64,000 nucleotides of DNA, taken from assembly GCA_030949725.1 (NCBI GenBank), contig JAUZSE010000002.1, positions 1-64,000 on the forward strand. The letters run 5' to 3'. Origin of the DNA: Sulfurovum sp. (GTDB lineage Bacteria; Campylobacterota; Campylobacteria; Campylobacterales; Sulfurovaceae). This document shows, piece after piece, positions 33,337 through 43,575 of the stretch. The notes beneath the pieces are model-generated. The model searched no databases, had not been told where the DNA came from, and saw only the letters and a program-made list of their open reading frames with translations. The number at the start of each line of letters is the position of its first letter. Position 1 is the stretch's first letter. A program made the translations under genes and the position numbers.

Positions 33337-34116
33337 CTATTGTAACCTTACGATACCATTGTGTATCGTGACTAAACCTTCAAGTTCTGCTTCATATACT
33401 TTATCTCCAAATCTTGATATCGTCTCATCAAAGGTAGGTGAAGACTGACAAAAATAAAAGAAATCATCCTTTTTCATCTGAGAACTTACTGCCTGTCCAA
33501 AACGTGATGCGAAAGTTTCTACATCATTGATAGCCGTAGCTTTACCCTCTGAGAGTAAAGTATTTGTACCTAAACTTTCACCTAGTCTTTGAGGTAAAAC
33601 AAATATTTCTTTCCCCATTTTCAATGCATACTCAATAGATCGCATAGAACCACTCTTTAAATCAGCTTCCGTAACAATGAGGATATCTCCAAGTGCAACT
33701 ACCAATTCATTTCGTACTACAAAACTCCAACCTGTAGCTCGAAATCCATCATCAAACTGGCTCATCAATAGACCATTCTTTTCGATGTTTTCTATGAGAC
33801 TCTTATTTAACATAGGATAACGAATATCCAATCCATTTCCCAATACTGCAATAGTATTGTCTTCTCCAGCACCAGCATGGGCAATAGCATCTACTCCCAT
33901 CGCAGCACCACTCACAATACATACTCCTCGTTTGCCTAAAGCTCTAGCAAGACTATAGGTAAATTCACGTGTATAGTTTGAAGGATTTCTAGTCCCTACG
34001 ATAGAAACTTTGGGACGCTGAAGTAAAGTAAGATTACCTTTGTAAAAAAGTGTTTTAGGATATTTTTTCATCGCAGATAGGGAAGGAATATTTTCAATAA
34101 TAGTAGCACTCATCAA
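33337..34116 (-). CDS. dprA: DNA processing protein DprA
   Basis: A 259-residue DprA, the RecA loader on incoming single-stranded DNA in natural transformation. The Rossmann core has VSIVGTRNPSNYTREF, IVSGAAMGVDAIAHAG, NTIAVLGNGLDIRYP and LIVTEADLKSGSMRSIEYAL. It is shorter than the 360-residue type because it lacks the N-terminal SAM-like domain and keeps only a short C-terminal part, which is usual in Campylobacterota. It suggests natural competence. It is convergent with the coiled-coil gene (9 bases) and downstream of ilvC. Confidence 0.92.
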   Translation of the reverse strand: MMSATIIENIPSLSAMKKYPKTLFYKGNLTLLQRPKVSIVGTRNPSNYTREFTYSLARALGKRGVCIVSGAAMGVDAIAHAGAGEDNTIAVLGNGLDIRYPMLNKSLIENIEKNGLLMSQFDDGFRATGWSFVVRNELVVALGDILIVTEADLKSGSMRSIEYALKMGKEIFVLPQRLGESLGTNTLLSEGKATAINDVETFASRFGQAVSSQMKKDDFFYFCQSSPTFDETISRFGDKVYEAELEGLVTIHNGIVRLQ

Positions 34117-34196
34117 TGACCTTTTTTACTATAGTAACAAAAAAATGTTTCTAAAGGTAAAAAGATGTCAAATTGTCATTAAAAGTAGTATTTGAA

Positions 34197-34223
34197 CGCA
34201 TCCATCATTCAAAGATGGATGCG
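34197..34223. terminator. hairpin after ilvC
   Basis: CGCATCCATC pairs with GATGGATGCG around ATTCAAA. It lies 15 bases past the ilvC stop. There is no clean T tract, so efficiency is uncertain. A closely similar hairpin (CCATCATTGAAGATGG) follows fccB at 43530-43553. Confidence 0.5.
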
Positions 34224-34237
34224 AATCAACTAAAAGA

Positions 34238-35267
<1,030 letters not shown>

Positions 35268-35362
35268 TTATCCTTTGGGTAAATTTTCGCGATTATAACA
35301 AATTAATGCTTATTTATATGTTACAATGTTGCATATCGTAAAAACATAAGCAAGGGAAATAT

Positions 35363-35824
35363 ATGATTGCACTACTCAACGAGACGATCTTATGGTGGCA
35401 CTGGATTGTCTTTGGTATCATCTTGTTGATTTTAGAGATGAGTACAGGTACTTTTTTTATGCTTGGGCTAGGTATTGCTGCGATTATTGTAGGTCTGCTA
35501 GATAGCATCTTTAACACATCCTTCACCGCAAACCTTAGTATTTGGATGCTACTCTCCATACTTGCCATCGCTGCCTGGTTCAAATGGTTTAGAGAAGCCC
35601 CCATCAGCGACAGTGGTCAGTCAAACTATAGACTCGATACCCTAGGCATCGTTATGGAAGACATACAACCACATAGTAGAGGGAAAGTAACCTTTGACAC
35701 ACCCGTTCTTGGAAACACCTCTTGGCATGCCATTTCAAAAGTAGATATAGACAAAGACACACGTGTACAAATAGTACAAATCAATGGTCAACTCATAGAA
35801 GTAGAACCGCTACAAAAAACATAA
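35363..35824 (+). CDS. NfeD-family membrane protein
   Basis: This 153-residue short-form NfeD has three hydrophobic helices (about residues 12-32, 33-48 and 55-72), then a C-terminal OB-fold domain (residues 85-150) with GIVMEDIQPHSRGKVTF, TSWHAISKVDIDKDTRVQI and a final INGQLIEVEP strand. NfeD proteins pair with SPFH proteins in membrane microdomains and quality control. The stomatin-like gene starts 9 bases later, the standard genomic pairing. Confidence 0.9.
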   Translation: MIALLNETILWWHWIVFGIILLILEMSTGTFFMLGLGIAAIIVGLLDSIFNTSFTANLSIWMLLSILAIAAWFKWFREAPISDSGQSNYRLDTLGIVMEDIQPHSRGKVTFDTPVLGNTSWHAISKVDIDKDTRVQIVQINGQLIEVEPLQKT

Positions 35825-35833
35825 GGAAGCATC

Positions 35834-36691
35834 ATGGAAGTATTAAATATCGTCGTCATATTAGTCATTGGTATCATTGTTACACTTTACAAAGGGATCA
35901 ACATCGTGCCTCAAGGGGAAGAGTGGGTTGTAGAAAGACTTGGTAAGTTTTCACGTACACTAGGTCCTGGACTTAACATCATCATACCTTACATTGAGTC
36001 TGTTCGTCAGAAGATCACCACAAGAGATATCATCTTAGATATACCTCAACAAGAAGTTATCACCAGAGACAATGCTGTCATTCTTACCAATGCCGTCGCA
36101 TTCATACGTGTCACCAACCCTAGAGATGCACTTTATGGGATAGAAGACTTTAGACTGGCTATCCAACAACTGGTTATGACTACACTACGTTCTATCTTAG
36201 GTGAAATGACTCTTGATGAAGCACTTTCAAACCGTGAACAAATCAAAACCAGACTCAAAGACCAGATAGTAGATGACGTAGCAGACTGGGGTGTCACCGT
36301 AAAATCTGTAGAAATTCAAGACATTAGCCCATCAGCTTCTATGCAAGACTCCATGGAGAGACAAGCAGCAGCAGAACGTGAAAGACGTGCCATAGAGACC
36401 ACGGCAGAGGGTAACAAAAATGCAGCGATACTAGAGGCAGAAGGTAAACTTGCAGCTGCAAAATTGGAAGCAGAAGCCCAAGTAGCACTTGCCAATGCCT
36501 CAGCAGAAGCCATCAAAATGATAAGTGAGAACATTCAAGACCAAGAATTACCAGCCATGTTCTTACTTGGAGACCGTTACATTAATTCACTTGAAAAAAT
36601 AAGCCAAAGTCCAAACTCTAAGTTCGTCATTTACCCTGCTGACTTGCAAGGTGCTATTAAAGGTATGTTGGGGAATGTGTTTAAGAAGTAA
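35834..36691 (+). CDS. SPFH/stomatin-like (slipin/QmcA) protein
   Basis: A 285-residue band-7 protein with an N-terminal membrane helix (VLNIVVILVIGIIVTLY), then the SPFH domain beginning IVPQGEEWVVERLGKFSRTL, with TRDNAVILTNAVAFIRV and IRALTLDEALS-like DEALSNREQIKTRL. A long Ala/Glu-rich coiled coil (AAAERERRAIETTAEGNKNA onward) follows, used for oligomerisation. Such proteins form large rings at the inner membrane and often modulate proteases. With NfeD upstream it makes a two-gene operon ended by a strong terminator at 36694. Confidence 0.92.
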   Translation: MEVLNIVVILVIGIIVTLYKGINIVPQGEEWVVERLGKFSRTLGPGLNIIIPYIESVRQKITTRDIILDIPQQEVITRDNAVILTNAVAFIRVTNPRDALYGIEDFRLAIQQLVMTTLRSILGEMTLDEALSNREQIKTRLKDQIVDDVADWGVTVKSVEIQDISPSASMQDSMERQAAAERERRAIETTAEGNKNAAILEAEGKLAAAKLEAEAQVALANASAEAIKMISENIQDQELPAMFLLGDRYINSLEKISQSPNSKFVIYPADLQGAIKGMLGNVFKK

Positions 36692-36693
36692 GA

Positions 36694-36730
36694 AATCAGA
36701 GCTTCGGTTTTGATTGCCCTTTTTTTTTTT
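36694..36730 (+). terminator. rho-independent terminator with UUCG loop
   Basis: AATCAGAGC pairs with GTTTTGATT (including G-T pairs) around TTCG, closed by C-G. It is followed after GCCC by a run of eleven T. It ends the NfeD-SPFH operon. Confidence 0.85.
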
Positions 36731-37347
36731 GGCTAATTTTGGGGTGTTATTGTTTTAAGTTTCACCTCTAAAATAACTAACCTTAAACGAGAAAATCCCA
36801 TGTTTTAGGGCTTTGCTAAATCCGCTTAAGGTTCGTAAAAATCGCTTTAAACTTAATCGTCCGTTCTCACCGAGGTTTGGTGATTAACATAAAAGGTATT
36901 CTACTAAAAACAAAAAACCTATCAATTATACTACATGGACACTTTATGATGTTTAACATAGCCACAGGCTAAAGTAAATACACATTCTCTATTTCTGCTA
37001 CATATTTACCTTCCTGCACCAACTTAGCAAATAAGATTTGTAGTTTGGGTTAAACTATAAGCCTAGTTTTGCCTTATCGTGAGCATAATTATGTACCAAT
37101 GCCTGTATAAGATAATGTATCTTTTTTCATTTTTCTACTCCTTTAAACTCTTTTTCTAACTTTCTGCTTGGAATAATCGTTTTTAAAAATATCTCTTCAT
37201 CACTTTCTACAAAAGGTACATAACAAATATATTCTTTTAATCTCACAACAAAAATAAACTGATGTTGATTAACTATGAGGGTTAACAGAAGCAAGAGATA
37301 AAATCAACTATCTCTTGCTTTACACTAGTTAAGAAATACAATAATAC
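36731..37347. other. intergenic region with degraded small genes
   Basis: No intact gene over about 600 bases. Minus-strand fragments look like former coding sequence: 36985-37040 reads LQILFAKLVQEGKYVAEIEN, about 37073-37130 reads HYLIQALVHNYAHDKAKLGL after a one-base correction, and 37127-37260 is described separately. Such debris is typical of decayed toxin-antitoxin or mobile-gene cargo. Confidence 0.5.
37127..37260 (-). pseudogene. remnant of a small toxin-like gene
   Basis: The minus-strand frame reads FIFVVRLKEYICYVPFVESD and then EEIFLKTIIPSRKLEKEFKG to a stop. The FxKTIxPSRK ending is reminiscent of small type II toxins of the BrnT/DUF4258 kind, where a strand with Arg/Lys closes the fold. 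A following ATG overlaps the stop (ATGA), as toxin-antitoxin pairs do, but that frame ends after 13 codons unless shifted. No proper start remains. Assignment is tentative. Confidence 0.25.
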
Positions 37348-39283
37348 TTATTTATACTTCCAAATAACCATATCATTCGTCACATTAACAGTGGTGGTAC
37401 TCCAACCTGTCACATATATATTACCTAAGGTGTCAAGGAGTATTCCGTTCCCGTGATCAGCCTCATTTCCTCCCGCAGCATTGTGATCTGTCACTATTCC
37501 ACCAGCTCCGAATGTACTGTCCAAAGTACCGTTGCTAGTATACTTCCAAATAGCCATATCATTATCATTAGGAAAATTAATATCATTAGGGTTATCATTC
37601 GTATTGCTACTCCATCCTGCTACATAAATATTACCTAAGCTATCTAGGACTATTCCATTCCCATTAGCATCGTTAGTCCCAGTACTATTAGCATATACTA
37701 CGATACCATTGCTTCCAAAGTTAGTATCCACACTACCATTATTATCATATTTCCAAATGATCATATCCCTATTAGCAGCACTATTATTACTATATCCAGT
37801 GATATAAATATTGCCTAAACTATCAAGAGCCATTCCGATACCCTCATCAAAGCTATCTCCTCCCGCGGCACTATTATCTACTACGATACCATTGCTTCCA
37901 AAGTTAGTATCCACACTACCATTATTATCATATTTCCAAATGATCATATCTTTATTGCCAGCAATATTAAAGCTATAGCCTACGACATAAATATTACCTA
38001 CATCGTCAAGAGCTATATCATTGCCTCTATCACTAGCATTTCCTAGAGCAGCAGAATCATCAACAACCAGACCATTGCTTCCAAAGTTAGTATTCAAGCT
38101 ACCATTATTGTCATATTTCCAAATGACCATATCATCATTACTACCATTGTTACTGTATCCAGTGATATAAATATTACCTGCATCATCAAGGGCTATCTCG
38201 CTTCCTTCATCATCACTAGATCCTCCAGCAGCATTGTGATGCACTACAATACCAGTAGTGTTGAATGTAGTATCTAGACTACCATCACTCTTGTACTTCC
38301 AGATGACCATATCTTTATTGGCCTGAGCATCAGCATTAACACTATACCCCACTACATAGATATTGCCTAAAAGATCAAGGGCTATATCACTTCCTCTGTC
38401 ATCACTATTTCCTCCAGCAGCATTGCCATGTATCACAAAGCCATCAGGAAATCCGAATGAAGTGTCTAAACTACCATTACTCTTATATTTCCAAATGACC
38501 ATATCATCATTACCATCACTATTGGTACTATATCCAACCACATAAACATTGCCAAAACTATCAAGAGCCATTCCGATACCCTCATCAAAGCTATTTCCTC
38601 CAGCAGCATCTATTGTGTACTACTATACCATCAGCATCAAATGTAGCATTTAAAACTCCAGCCGTATGACTTGCAATGATACTAACGGTATCACTCTCAC
38701 TATTTAGATTACCATCATTTACCACGAGAGAGAAATCATAGGTACCTGCTTTGTCTGCTAAAAAAGTTGGATAGATGGATGTAGTGTCGGAGAGTGCAGC
38801 ATTACTATCCAGAGGTTTTGTTACAATTTCCCAAAGATACGTAAGTACATCACCATCTGTATCTGCACTACTGTTAGCATCAAGTGTGACGATTCCTGAG
38901 GTGAGTACCTCTTGAAGTGACCCTGCATTGGCTACAGGCTGAGCATTGCTATTGGCATCAATCACTGCCTGAATTTCCTCTGTCGTATCTACATCACTTG
39001 CAGTCAATCCTGCGATAGCATTGTTAATCGTATCAAGATGATTAGCATCCACAACTGTGGCACCTGCATCTGTATAATCTTGAACTGTAGGTGTGGGTTG
39101 GTTTTGATCATCAGCATAAGCCCCAATCTTAGCTATAGCAACTTCTTCAGCCGTCGGTATCGCTGGAGCCGTATCAGACAATAGATAAGAAATAATAGGT
39201 GCCATGTTTACAGTGGCGGCATTTGCATAAGTGCCAAATAGGGTAAACATACTTACCGATAAAAGTATTCTAAATTGTTTCAT
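37348..39283 (-). CDS. secreted PKD-domain protein with seven beta-propeller (SBBP/delta-60) repeats, one frameshift
   Basis: The N-terminal segment (39283-38591) has a signal peptide ending YANA-A, an Ala/Asp-rich region of about 100 residues, and a PKD domain (PVANAGSLQEV, LDANSSADTDGDVLTYLWEI, YDFSLVVNDGNLNSESDTV). The frame then shifts near 38610, where one extra A fits, and continues (38571-37348) as repeats of about 55-60 residues built on GNIYVxGYS...MxIWKY...GSxDTxFGxxGIVV; IWKY occurs seven times. Such repeats fold into beta-propellers on secreted proteins. Joined length is about 640 residues. Role unknown; adhesion or matrix binding is plausible. Repeats differ enough not to be an assembly artefact. 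Confidence 0.82.
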
Positions 39284-39428
39284 TTGTAATTCTCCATATT
39301 TAGATGCTACAGAATAAATTTATAATTCAAATATATTATTACACATTATAATAATATATAATCTTCCTCCCTGTTAGCTTAGAGGTGACCTACTGTATTA
39401 TAGCATAATAAAAGCTTACTTCAAAACA

Positions 39429-40064
39429 TTATCTTGAAAAATGCTGATAATCCTTCACTCCAGACCAATCACCACCCCATAACCAACCATACTCTTCAAA
39501 TACTTTGCTTGCCTTGTCACTTTTTAGTAAAATTGCTTTATCTGCATACGTATTGTTTTTATGTATTCTTTTGCGGTATTTTTCTGATGCCTTATGTGAT
39601 ATGCGACCAGATCTTGAAATGTAAGGGTTTTCTATGGGGTTGATATCTATGGCTTTGCCGTAAGAATGTTTTGACCATTTTTTAGAACCTGTGGCATTTC
39701 TACAATTAAAAGCAGAAGTATTCCCTGCTTCTATAGACTGCCAGTCATTCCCCTTGTAGTCACTCACCAATTTCATTTTATAGATAGGATACCCTATGTT
39801 ATAGAGTGATTCAAAAATCTCTATCACTTCCTTAGATACATCTTTATGCACGATAAGTTCACCCATTTGGTGTTTACCCTCAAAGTCCCGATAATCTATA
39901 TGAAGATAGCGTAAATCCTTTAAAAAAACAGGACAACCTTTTCTCCAAGAGTTTCCTTTTATCATTCGTTTTTTAATCTCAGATGAGATAGGCGAAATAC
40001 TGGATTTATACTCAGCAAAAAGAAAGTTCATACAGAAGAGTAGGTAAAGTAATATATATTTCAT
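39429..40064 (-). CDS. M15-family D-Ala-D-Ala carboxypeptidase-like metallopeptidase
   Basis: This 211-residue exported protein has a signal peptide (MKYILLYLLFCMNFLFAEY). The zinc motif is SKHSYGKAIDINP (His and Asp ligands of SxHxxGxAxD) and the final His ligand is in DYQHFSR at the very C-terminus. WGGDWSG lies between, as in VanY-type peptidases. Substrate would be peptidoglycan stem peptides in the periplasm. It is divergent from rnr and separate from the repeat-protein gene. Confidence 0.87.
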   Translation of the reverse strand: MKYILLYLLFCMNFLFAEYKSSISPISSEIKKRMIKGNSWRKGCPVFLKDLRYLHIDYRDFEGKHQMGELIVHKDVSKEVIEIFESLYNIGYPIYKMKLVSDYKGNDWQSIEAGNTSAFNCRNATGSKKWSKHSYGKAIDINPIENPYISRSGRISHKASEKYRKRIHKNNTYADKAILLKSDKASKVFEEYGWLWGGDWSGVKDYQHFSR

Positions 40065-40179
40065 TTGATGATTATATCCAAAATTGCGTAGGGTGAGATT
40101 TACCTTACATAGAAAAACTAGAGGCTTTAAAACACTAATCTGCTATAATCATACTTATGAAGAAAACCAAAGGCTTTAA

Positions 40180-42162
40180 ATGAGTCCATTTACTATACAA
40201 CTAACCAACGGGTGTCTCACCTCTGACATCGAACAAGAAGACCAAAATTCTTTTCAAGCACTACAACAACTAGGTGCCATAGAAGAGATAGACGGCTTGT
40301 GGCAACTAGGATCCCTTTACCGTGCTGGACGACTTTACGTTGGGAAAGATGGCAAAGGTTATGTGGAAGCCGCGTTTAAAGAGCAAAGAGATTTACTTGT
40401 AGAACCAGACCATTTAGCCGATGCTAAACATGGGGATGAAGTCGTTGTAAAACGTATCATCGCAAGACGGGGGCGTGCAAGTGCTGTCGTCAAACTTGTC
40501 ATAGCAAAGGCACACCTTTTTACCATCGCCTACACGCATAGAGATGCACAAGATAACTTTCTTATACTCAACATCCGTACAGGTGAACCCACCCATGCCG
40601 TAATGGAAGGGATGGATTTAAAAGCCTTTAAGATCGGTACTGTTTTAAAAGTGGATGTAGATGATGACAAAGTCTTGGAAGTCTTTGGTCATTTGGCAGA
40701 CCCAAAAGTGGATGAAAAGATCTCATTGGCTCTCTACGATAGAGAAGATGCTTTTCCTGAAGCCTGTGTGAAAGATGCACTTGATGTTGAGTTGGAAGTG
40801 AGTAAAGAAGAACACCCTGATCGTGTAGATCTAACCCATCTTGACTTTTGTACCATAGACCCCGTGACTGCCAAAGATTTTGATGATGCCATTTATTTTG
40901 ACTTGGAAACCTATACACTGTATGTTGCTATAGCCGATGTTAGTCATTATGTACCCTACTTTACTAACATCGACAAAGAGGCAAAAAAACGAGGATTTAC
41001 CACCTACTTGCCACACAAATCTTTTCCTATGCTTCCTCGCGAACTCAGTGAAAACATCTGTTCTCTTAAACCTAAAGTAGACAGACTGGCCTTTGTAGCC
41101 AAAATAACACTGGACAAAACAACACTCAAGCCCACTAAAGAAGAGTTTTTTGAAGCGATTATCCACTCCAAACACCGTTTTAATTATGAAAATATAGACC
41201 ATATTTTAAACAATCCCATCCATAACCTAGATGGTATAGTCGCTCAAATTTTGATTTGGTTACTTCCTTTACAAAAGATAACAGTGAAACTACGTAAGCA
41301 AAGACTCAAAAATGGCTTTGATTTTAGAAGTGAAGAGACCCGACTAAGCATCAATGCAGAACATTTACTTACAGATACCACGATAGAAACAGGTACTCCC
41401 TCACACTCCCTTATAGAAGAGTGTATGTTGCTTGCCAACCAAGCTTCTGCAAAGCGCTTTAGCTCGGGAGGTGCAATAGAAGATGAAATAGGTATCTTCA
41501 GGATACACGAACCTCCTCAACTTGCAAAGATAGAAACACTGCTCGCAGAATTGGCTGCTATTGGACTTTATGTGGAAGAGTATGAAGACTCTCCTACGCT
41601 CATCCGTGCCATACAAAAAGAAGCAGTCAAAATGGGTCTGGCTTCTGAAGTAGATGCCATGGTCATCAAGTCTTTACGCAGAGCATCTTATGCAGCGACC
41701 AATATAGGACACTTTGGGTTAGGCTTTTCACACTATAGCCACTTCACCTCCCCCATACGCCGATATGCTGACCTTATATTGCATCGCCTTATCAAAACAC
41801 AACTACGTGAAGATGAAGAAGAAGCCTCTTATCTCTTACGAAATATAGAACCTCTCTGTGCAAGGGTTTCAGAACTAGAACGAGAAGCAACCAAAGCAGA
41901 ATGGGACTTTAGAGACCGTAAATTCGCACGATGGGCAGCCCAGCATTTAGATGAAGAATTTGAAGCAGAAGTCATCGAAGCAGGAGAATCTGCGAAAGCA
42001 GTACTCTTAGGTGAGATCAAAGGCATTACCCTCAACCTAAGAGGCGACAACATCATGCTCTTTGACAGGATCAAAGTCAAGATCACCGAAGCAAACATTC
42101 CACAAGCTATCATCATGGTGGAACTTATAGAGAAATTGAGTAAAGAAGAGATGGAGTTGTAA
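40180..42162 (+). CDS. rnr: ribonuclease R (RNase II/R family)
   Basis: A 660-residue 3'-5' exoribonuclease. OB-fold cold-shock domains cover the first 200 residues, including GRLYVGKDGKGYVEA. The RNB catalytic domain has TIDPVTAKDFDDAIYFD with the metal-binding Asp cluster, IADVSHYV and SFPMLPRELSENICSLKP. Near the end YSHFTSPIRRYADLILHRL is conserved, and an S1-like domain closes the protein. It lacks the long basic tail of E. coli RNase R, as in Campylobacter and Helicobacter. The stop overlaps the start of holA by one base (TAATG). Confidence 0.94.
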   Translation: MSPFTIQLTNGCLTSDIEQEDQNSFQALQQLGAIEEIDGLWQLGSLYRAGRLYVGKDGKGYVEAAFKEQRDLLVEPDHLADAKHGDEVVVKRIIARRGRASAVVKLVIAKAHLFTIAYTHRDAQDNFLILNIRTGEPTHAVMEGMDLKAFKIGTVLKVDVDDDKVLEVFGHLADPKVDEKISLALYDREDAFPEACVKDALDVELEVSKEEHPDRVDLTHLDFCTIDPVTAKDFDDAIYFDLETYTLYVAIADVSHYVPYFTNIDKEAKKRGFTTYLPHKSFPMLPRELSENICSLKPKVDRLAFVAKITLDKTTLKPTKEEFFEAIIHSKHRFNYENIDHILNNPIHNLDGIVAQILIWLLPLQKITVKLRKQRLKNGFDFRSEETRLSINAEHLLTDTTIETGTPSHSLIEECMLLANQASAKRFSSGGAIEDEIGIFRIHEPPQLAKIETLLAELAAIGLYVEEYEDSPTLIRAIQKEAVKMGLASEVDAMVIKSLRRASYAATNIGHFGLGFSHYSHFTSPIRRYADLILHRLIKTQLREDEEEASYLLRNIEPLCARVSELEREATKAEWDFRDRKFARWAAQHLDEEFEAEVIEAGESAKAVLLGEIKGITLNLRGDNIMLFDRIKVKITEANIPQAIIMVELIEKLSKEEMEL

Positions 42163-43139
42163 TGTACCAAAGAGAATTTGACCAGCGTCTTAAACAAACA
42201 TTTCCAAAGGCAGTACTTTTCTACGGGGAGAATGATTATCTTGTAGATTTTTATATAGCGTTGTATATTAAAAATACCGATGCAAAAGAGAGTATGCTTT
42301 CTTTATATCATGATGAGTGGCACTTTGAACGGGCAAAGAATTTTCTTTCTCAAACTTCTCTCTTTGGGGGAACAAACCTTTTAGTGGTCAAACATGAAAA
42401 AAAGATTCATAAAAAAGAGCTAGATGTTTTGGTTGCACTTGCCAATAAAAATACAGACAATTATTTCATCTATGGCTATAGTGGAGCAGCCAAAGATGCA
42501 AAATCTATGCAAGCCGCGTTTACAGATAAAAGAGGTGGCGCGTGGGTTCGGTTTTTTGAGCCTAACATTCGTGATGGTATCGCAACACTGCAACAAAAAG
42601 CACAACGCATCCAACTAGACATTGACCACTATGCACTACAACATTTGATGTTAGTCTTAAACAATAACCTCGCCCTTTGTGCCAATGAGTTAGATAAACT
42701 TGCCATACTCGGTACAAAAGTGACTTCAAAAGATATAGATAGACTTGTTTACTCGACCGCTCCACTGGCTACAGAACAACTGCTCATAGACCTTTTCAAC
42801 AAAAAGCCTATAACCGATACCATAACAAAATTACTAGACTTAGGGGAAGATGAAGCATTAATTTTGCGTTCCACACAATATTTTGTCAATCAAATTTTTC
42901 TCTTTCACACCTATATAAAACTTAACGGACATGTAGATTCTGCTGCAATACTAGGCTATAAACTACCTAAGCAGATAGAAGATCAAAAAGCACAGTTGGC
43001 TTTACGTGTAAAATCTGGGACATTGTTAAAAATATTTGAACATTTATTGGAGAGTGAGTTACTTATCAAAAAAGCACCCGCAACACAAAAAGAAGTGTTG
43101 CTTTACAGTATGCTTATTAAGTTACAGGGGTACTTATAG
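42162..43139 (+). CDS. holA: DNA polymerase III subunit delta
   Basis: The clamp-loader delta subunit (325 residues), which opens the beta clamp. It has the AAA-like N-terminus FPKAVLFYGENDYLVDFYI, a clamp-binding region QTSLFGGTNLLVVKHEKK, and the helical collar domain at the C-terminus. No Walker A motif is present, as expected for delta. It directly follows rnr with an overlapping stop/start, an arrangement found across Campylobacterota. The nearby reverse-strand gene is convergent 15 bases later. Confidence 0.88.
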   Translation: MYQREFDQRLKQTFPKAVLFYGENDYLVDFYIALYIKNTDAKESMLSLYHDEWHFERAKNFLSQTSLFGGTNLLVVKHEKKIHKKELDVLVALANKNTDNYFIYGYSGAAKDAKSMQAAFTDKRGGAWVRFFEPNIRDGIATLQQKAQRIQLDIDHYALQHLMLVLNNNLALCANELDKLAILGTKVTSKDIDRLVYSTAPLATEQLLIDLFNKKPITDTITKLLDLGEDEALILRSTQYFVNQIFLFHTYIKLNGHVDSAAILGYKLPKQIEDQKAQLALRVKSGTLLKIFEHLLESELLIKKAPATQKEVLLYSMLIKLQGYL

Positions 43140-43153
43140 GAACTTAGTGCTTG

Positions 43154-43465
43154 TTAGCAAGCTGGCTCATTCCCAGAACCTTTTCCATACTCATATACAA
43201 ATGAGTAAATATGATCTACCCAAGCAGGTTTAACTTCTGTAACCTTAGGACAAATAACTTTAATCTCATCTACAAGTTTTCCATCATCATAAAACTTTTT
43301 CCATTCTGCTGGTGTGTGTGTCGCTGTAAATTTTACACCTGAAAACCCACAAGCATCTTTAAGTTTTTTTCCATAGACTTTCATACCCATATCTACATTA
43401 CCTGCTGTAACAGATGTTGTAAGTAATGCTGTACCCAATAGTGCAATCACTAATAATTTTTTCAT
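43154..43465 (-). CDS. small exported protein resembling a cytochrome c without haem site
   Basis: A 103-residue protein with a signal peptide (MKKLLVIALLGTALLTTSVTA). The mature part has MKVYGKKLKDACGFSGVKF, THTPAEWKKFYDDGKLVDEI and DHIYSFVYEYGKGSG, with Cys residues in ACGF, VICP and the final AC. There is no CxxCH, so no haem c attachment. The helical layout recalls small class I cytochromes. It lies 110 bases downstream of fccB on the same strand, separated by a hairpin, where an FccA cytochrome subunit could be expected. It may be a partner of FccB or an unrelated periplasmic protein. Confidence 0.65.
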   Translation of the reverse strand: MKKLLVIALLGTALLTTSVTAGNVDMGMKVYGKKLKDACGFSGVKFTATHTPAEWKKFYDDGKLVDEIKVICPKVTEVKPAWVDHIYSFVYEYGKGSGNEPAC

Positions 43466-43529
43466 TATATTTCCTTTTTTAATTTCATTATATTTGAATA
43501 TTTAAGTAGAAGTTCTTCTGTAGATTAGT

Positions 43530-43553
43530 GTACCCATCATTGAAGATGGGTAC
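43530..43553 (-). terminator. hairpin between fccB and the small exported protein
   Basis: GTACCCATC pairs with GATGGGTAC around ATTGAA. No T tract follows, so it may be a processing or attenuation hairpin. The CCATCATT-GATGG centre is shared with the hairpin after ilvC. Confidence 0.5.
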
Positions 43554-43575
43554 GAAGTATTGATTCTTTAACCTA

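Noticed and set aside
43154..43465. FccA cytochrome subunit
   Set aside because: It has no CxxCH, so it cannot bind haem c in the normal way; listed as haem-less protein instead.
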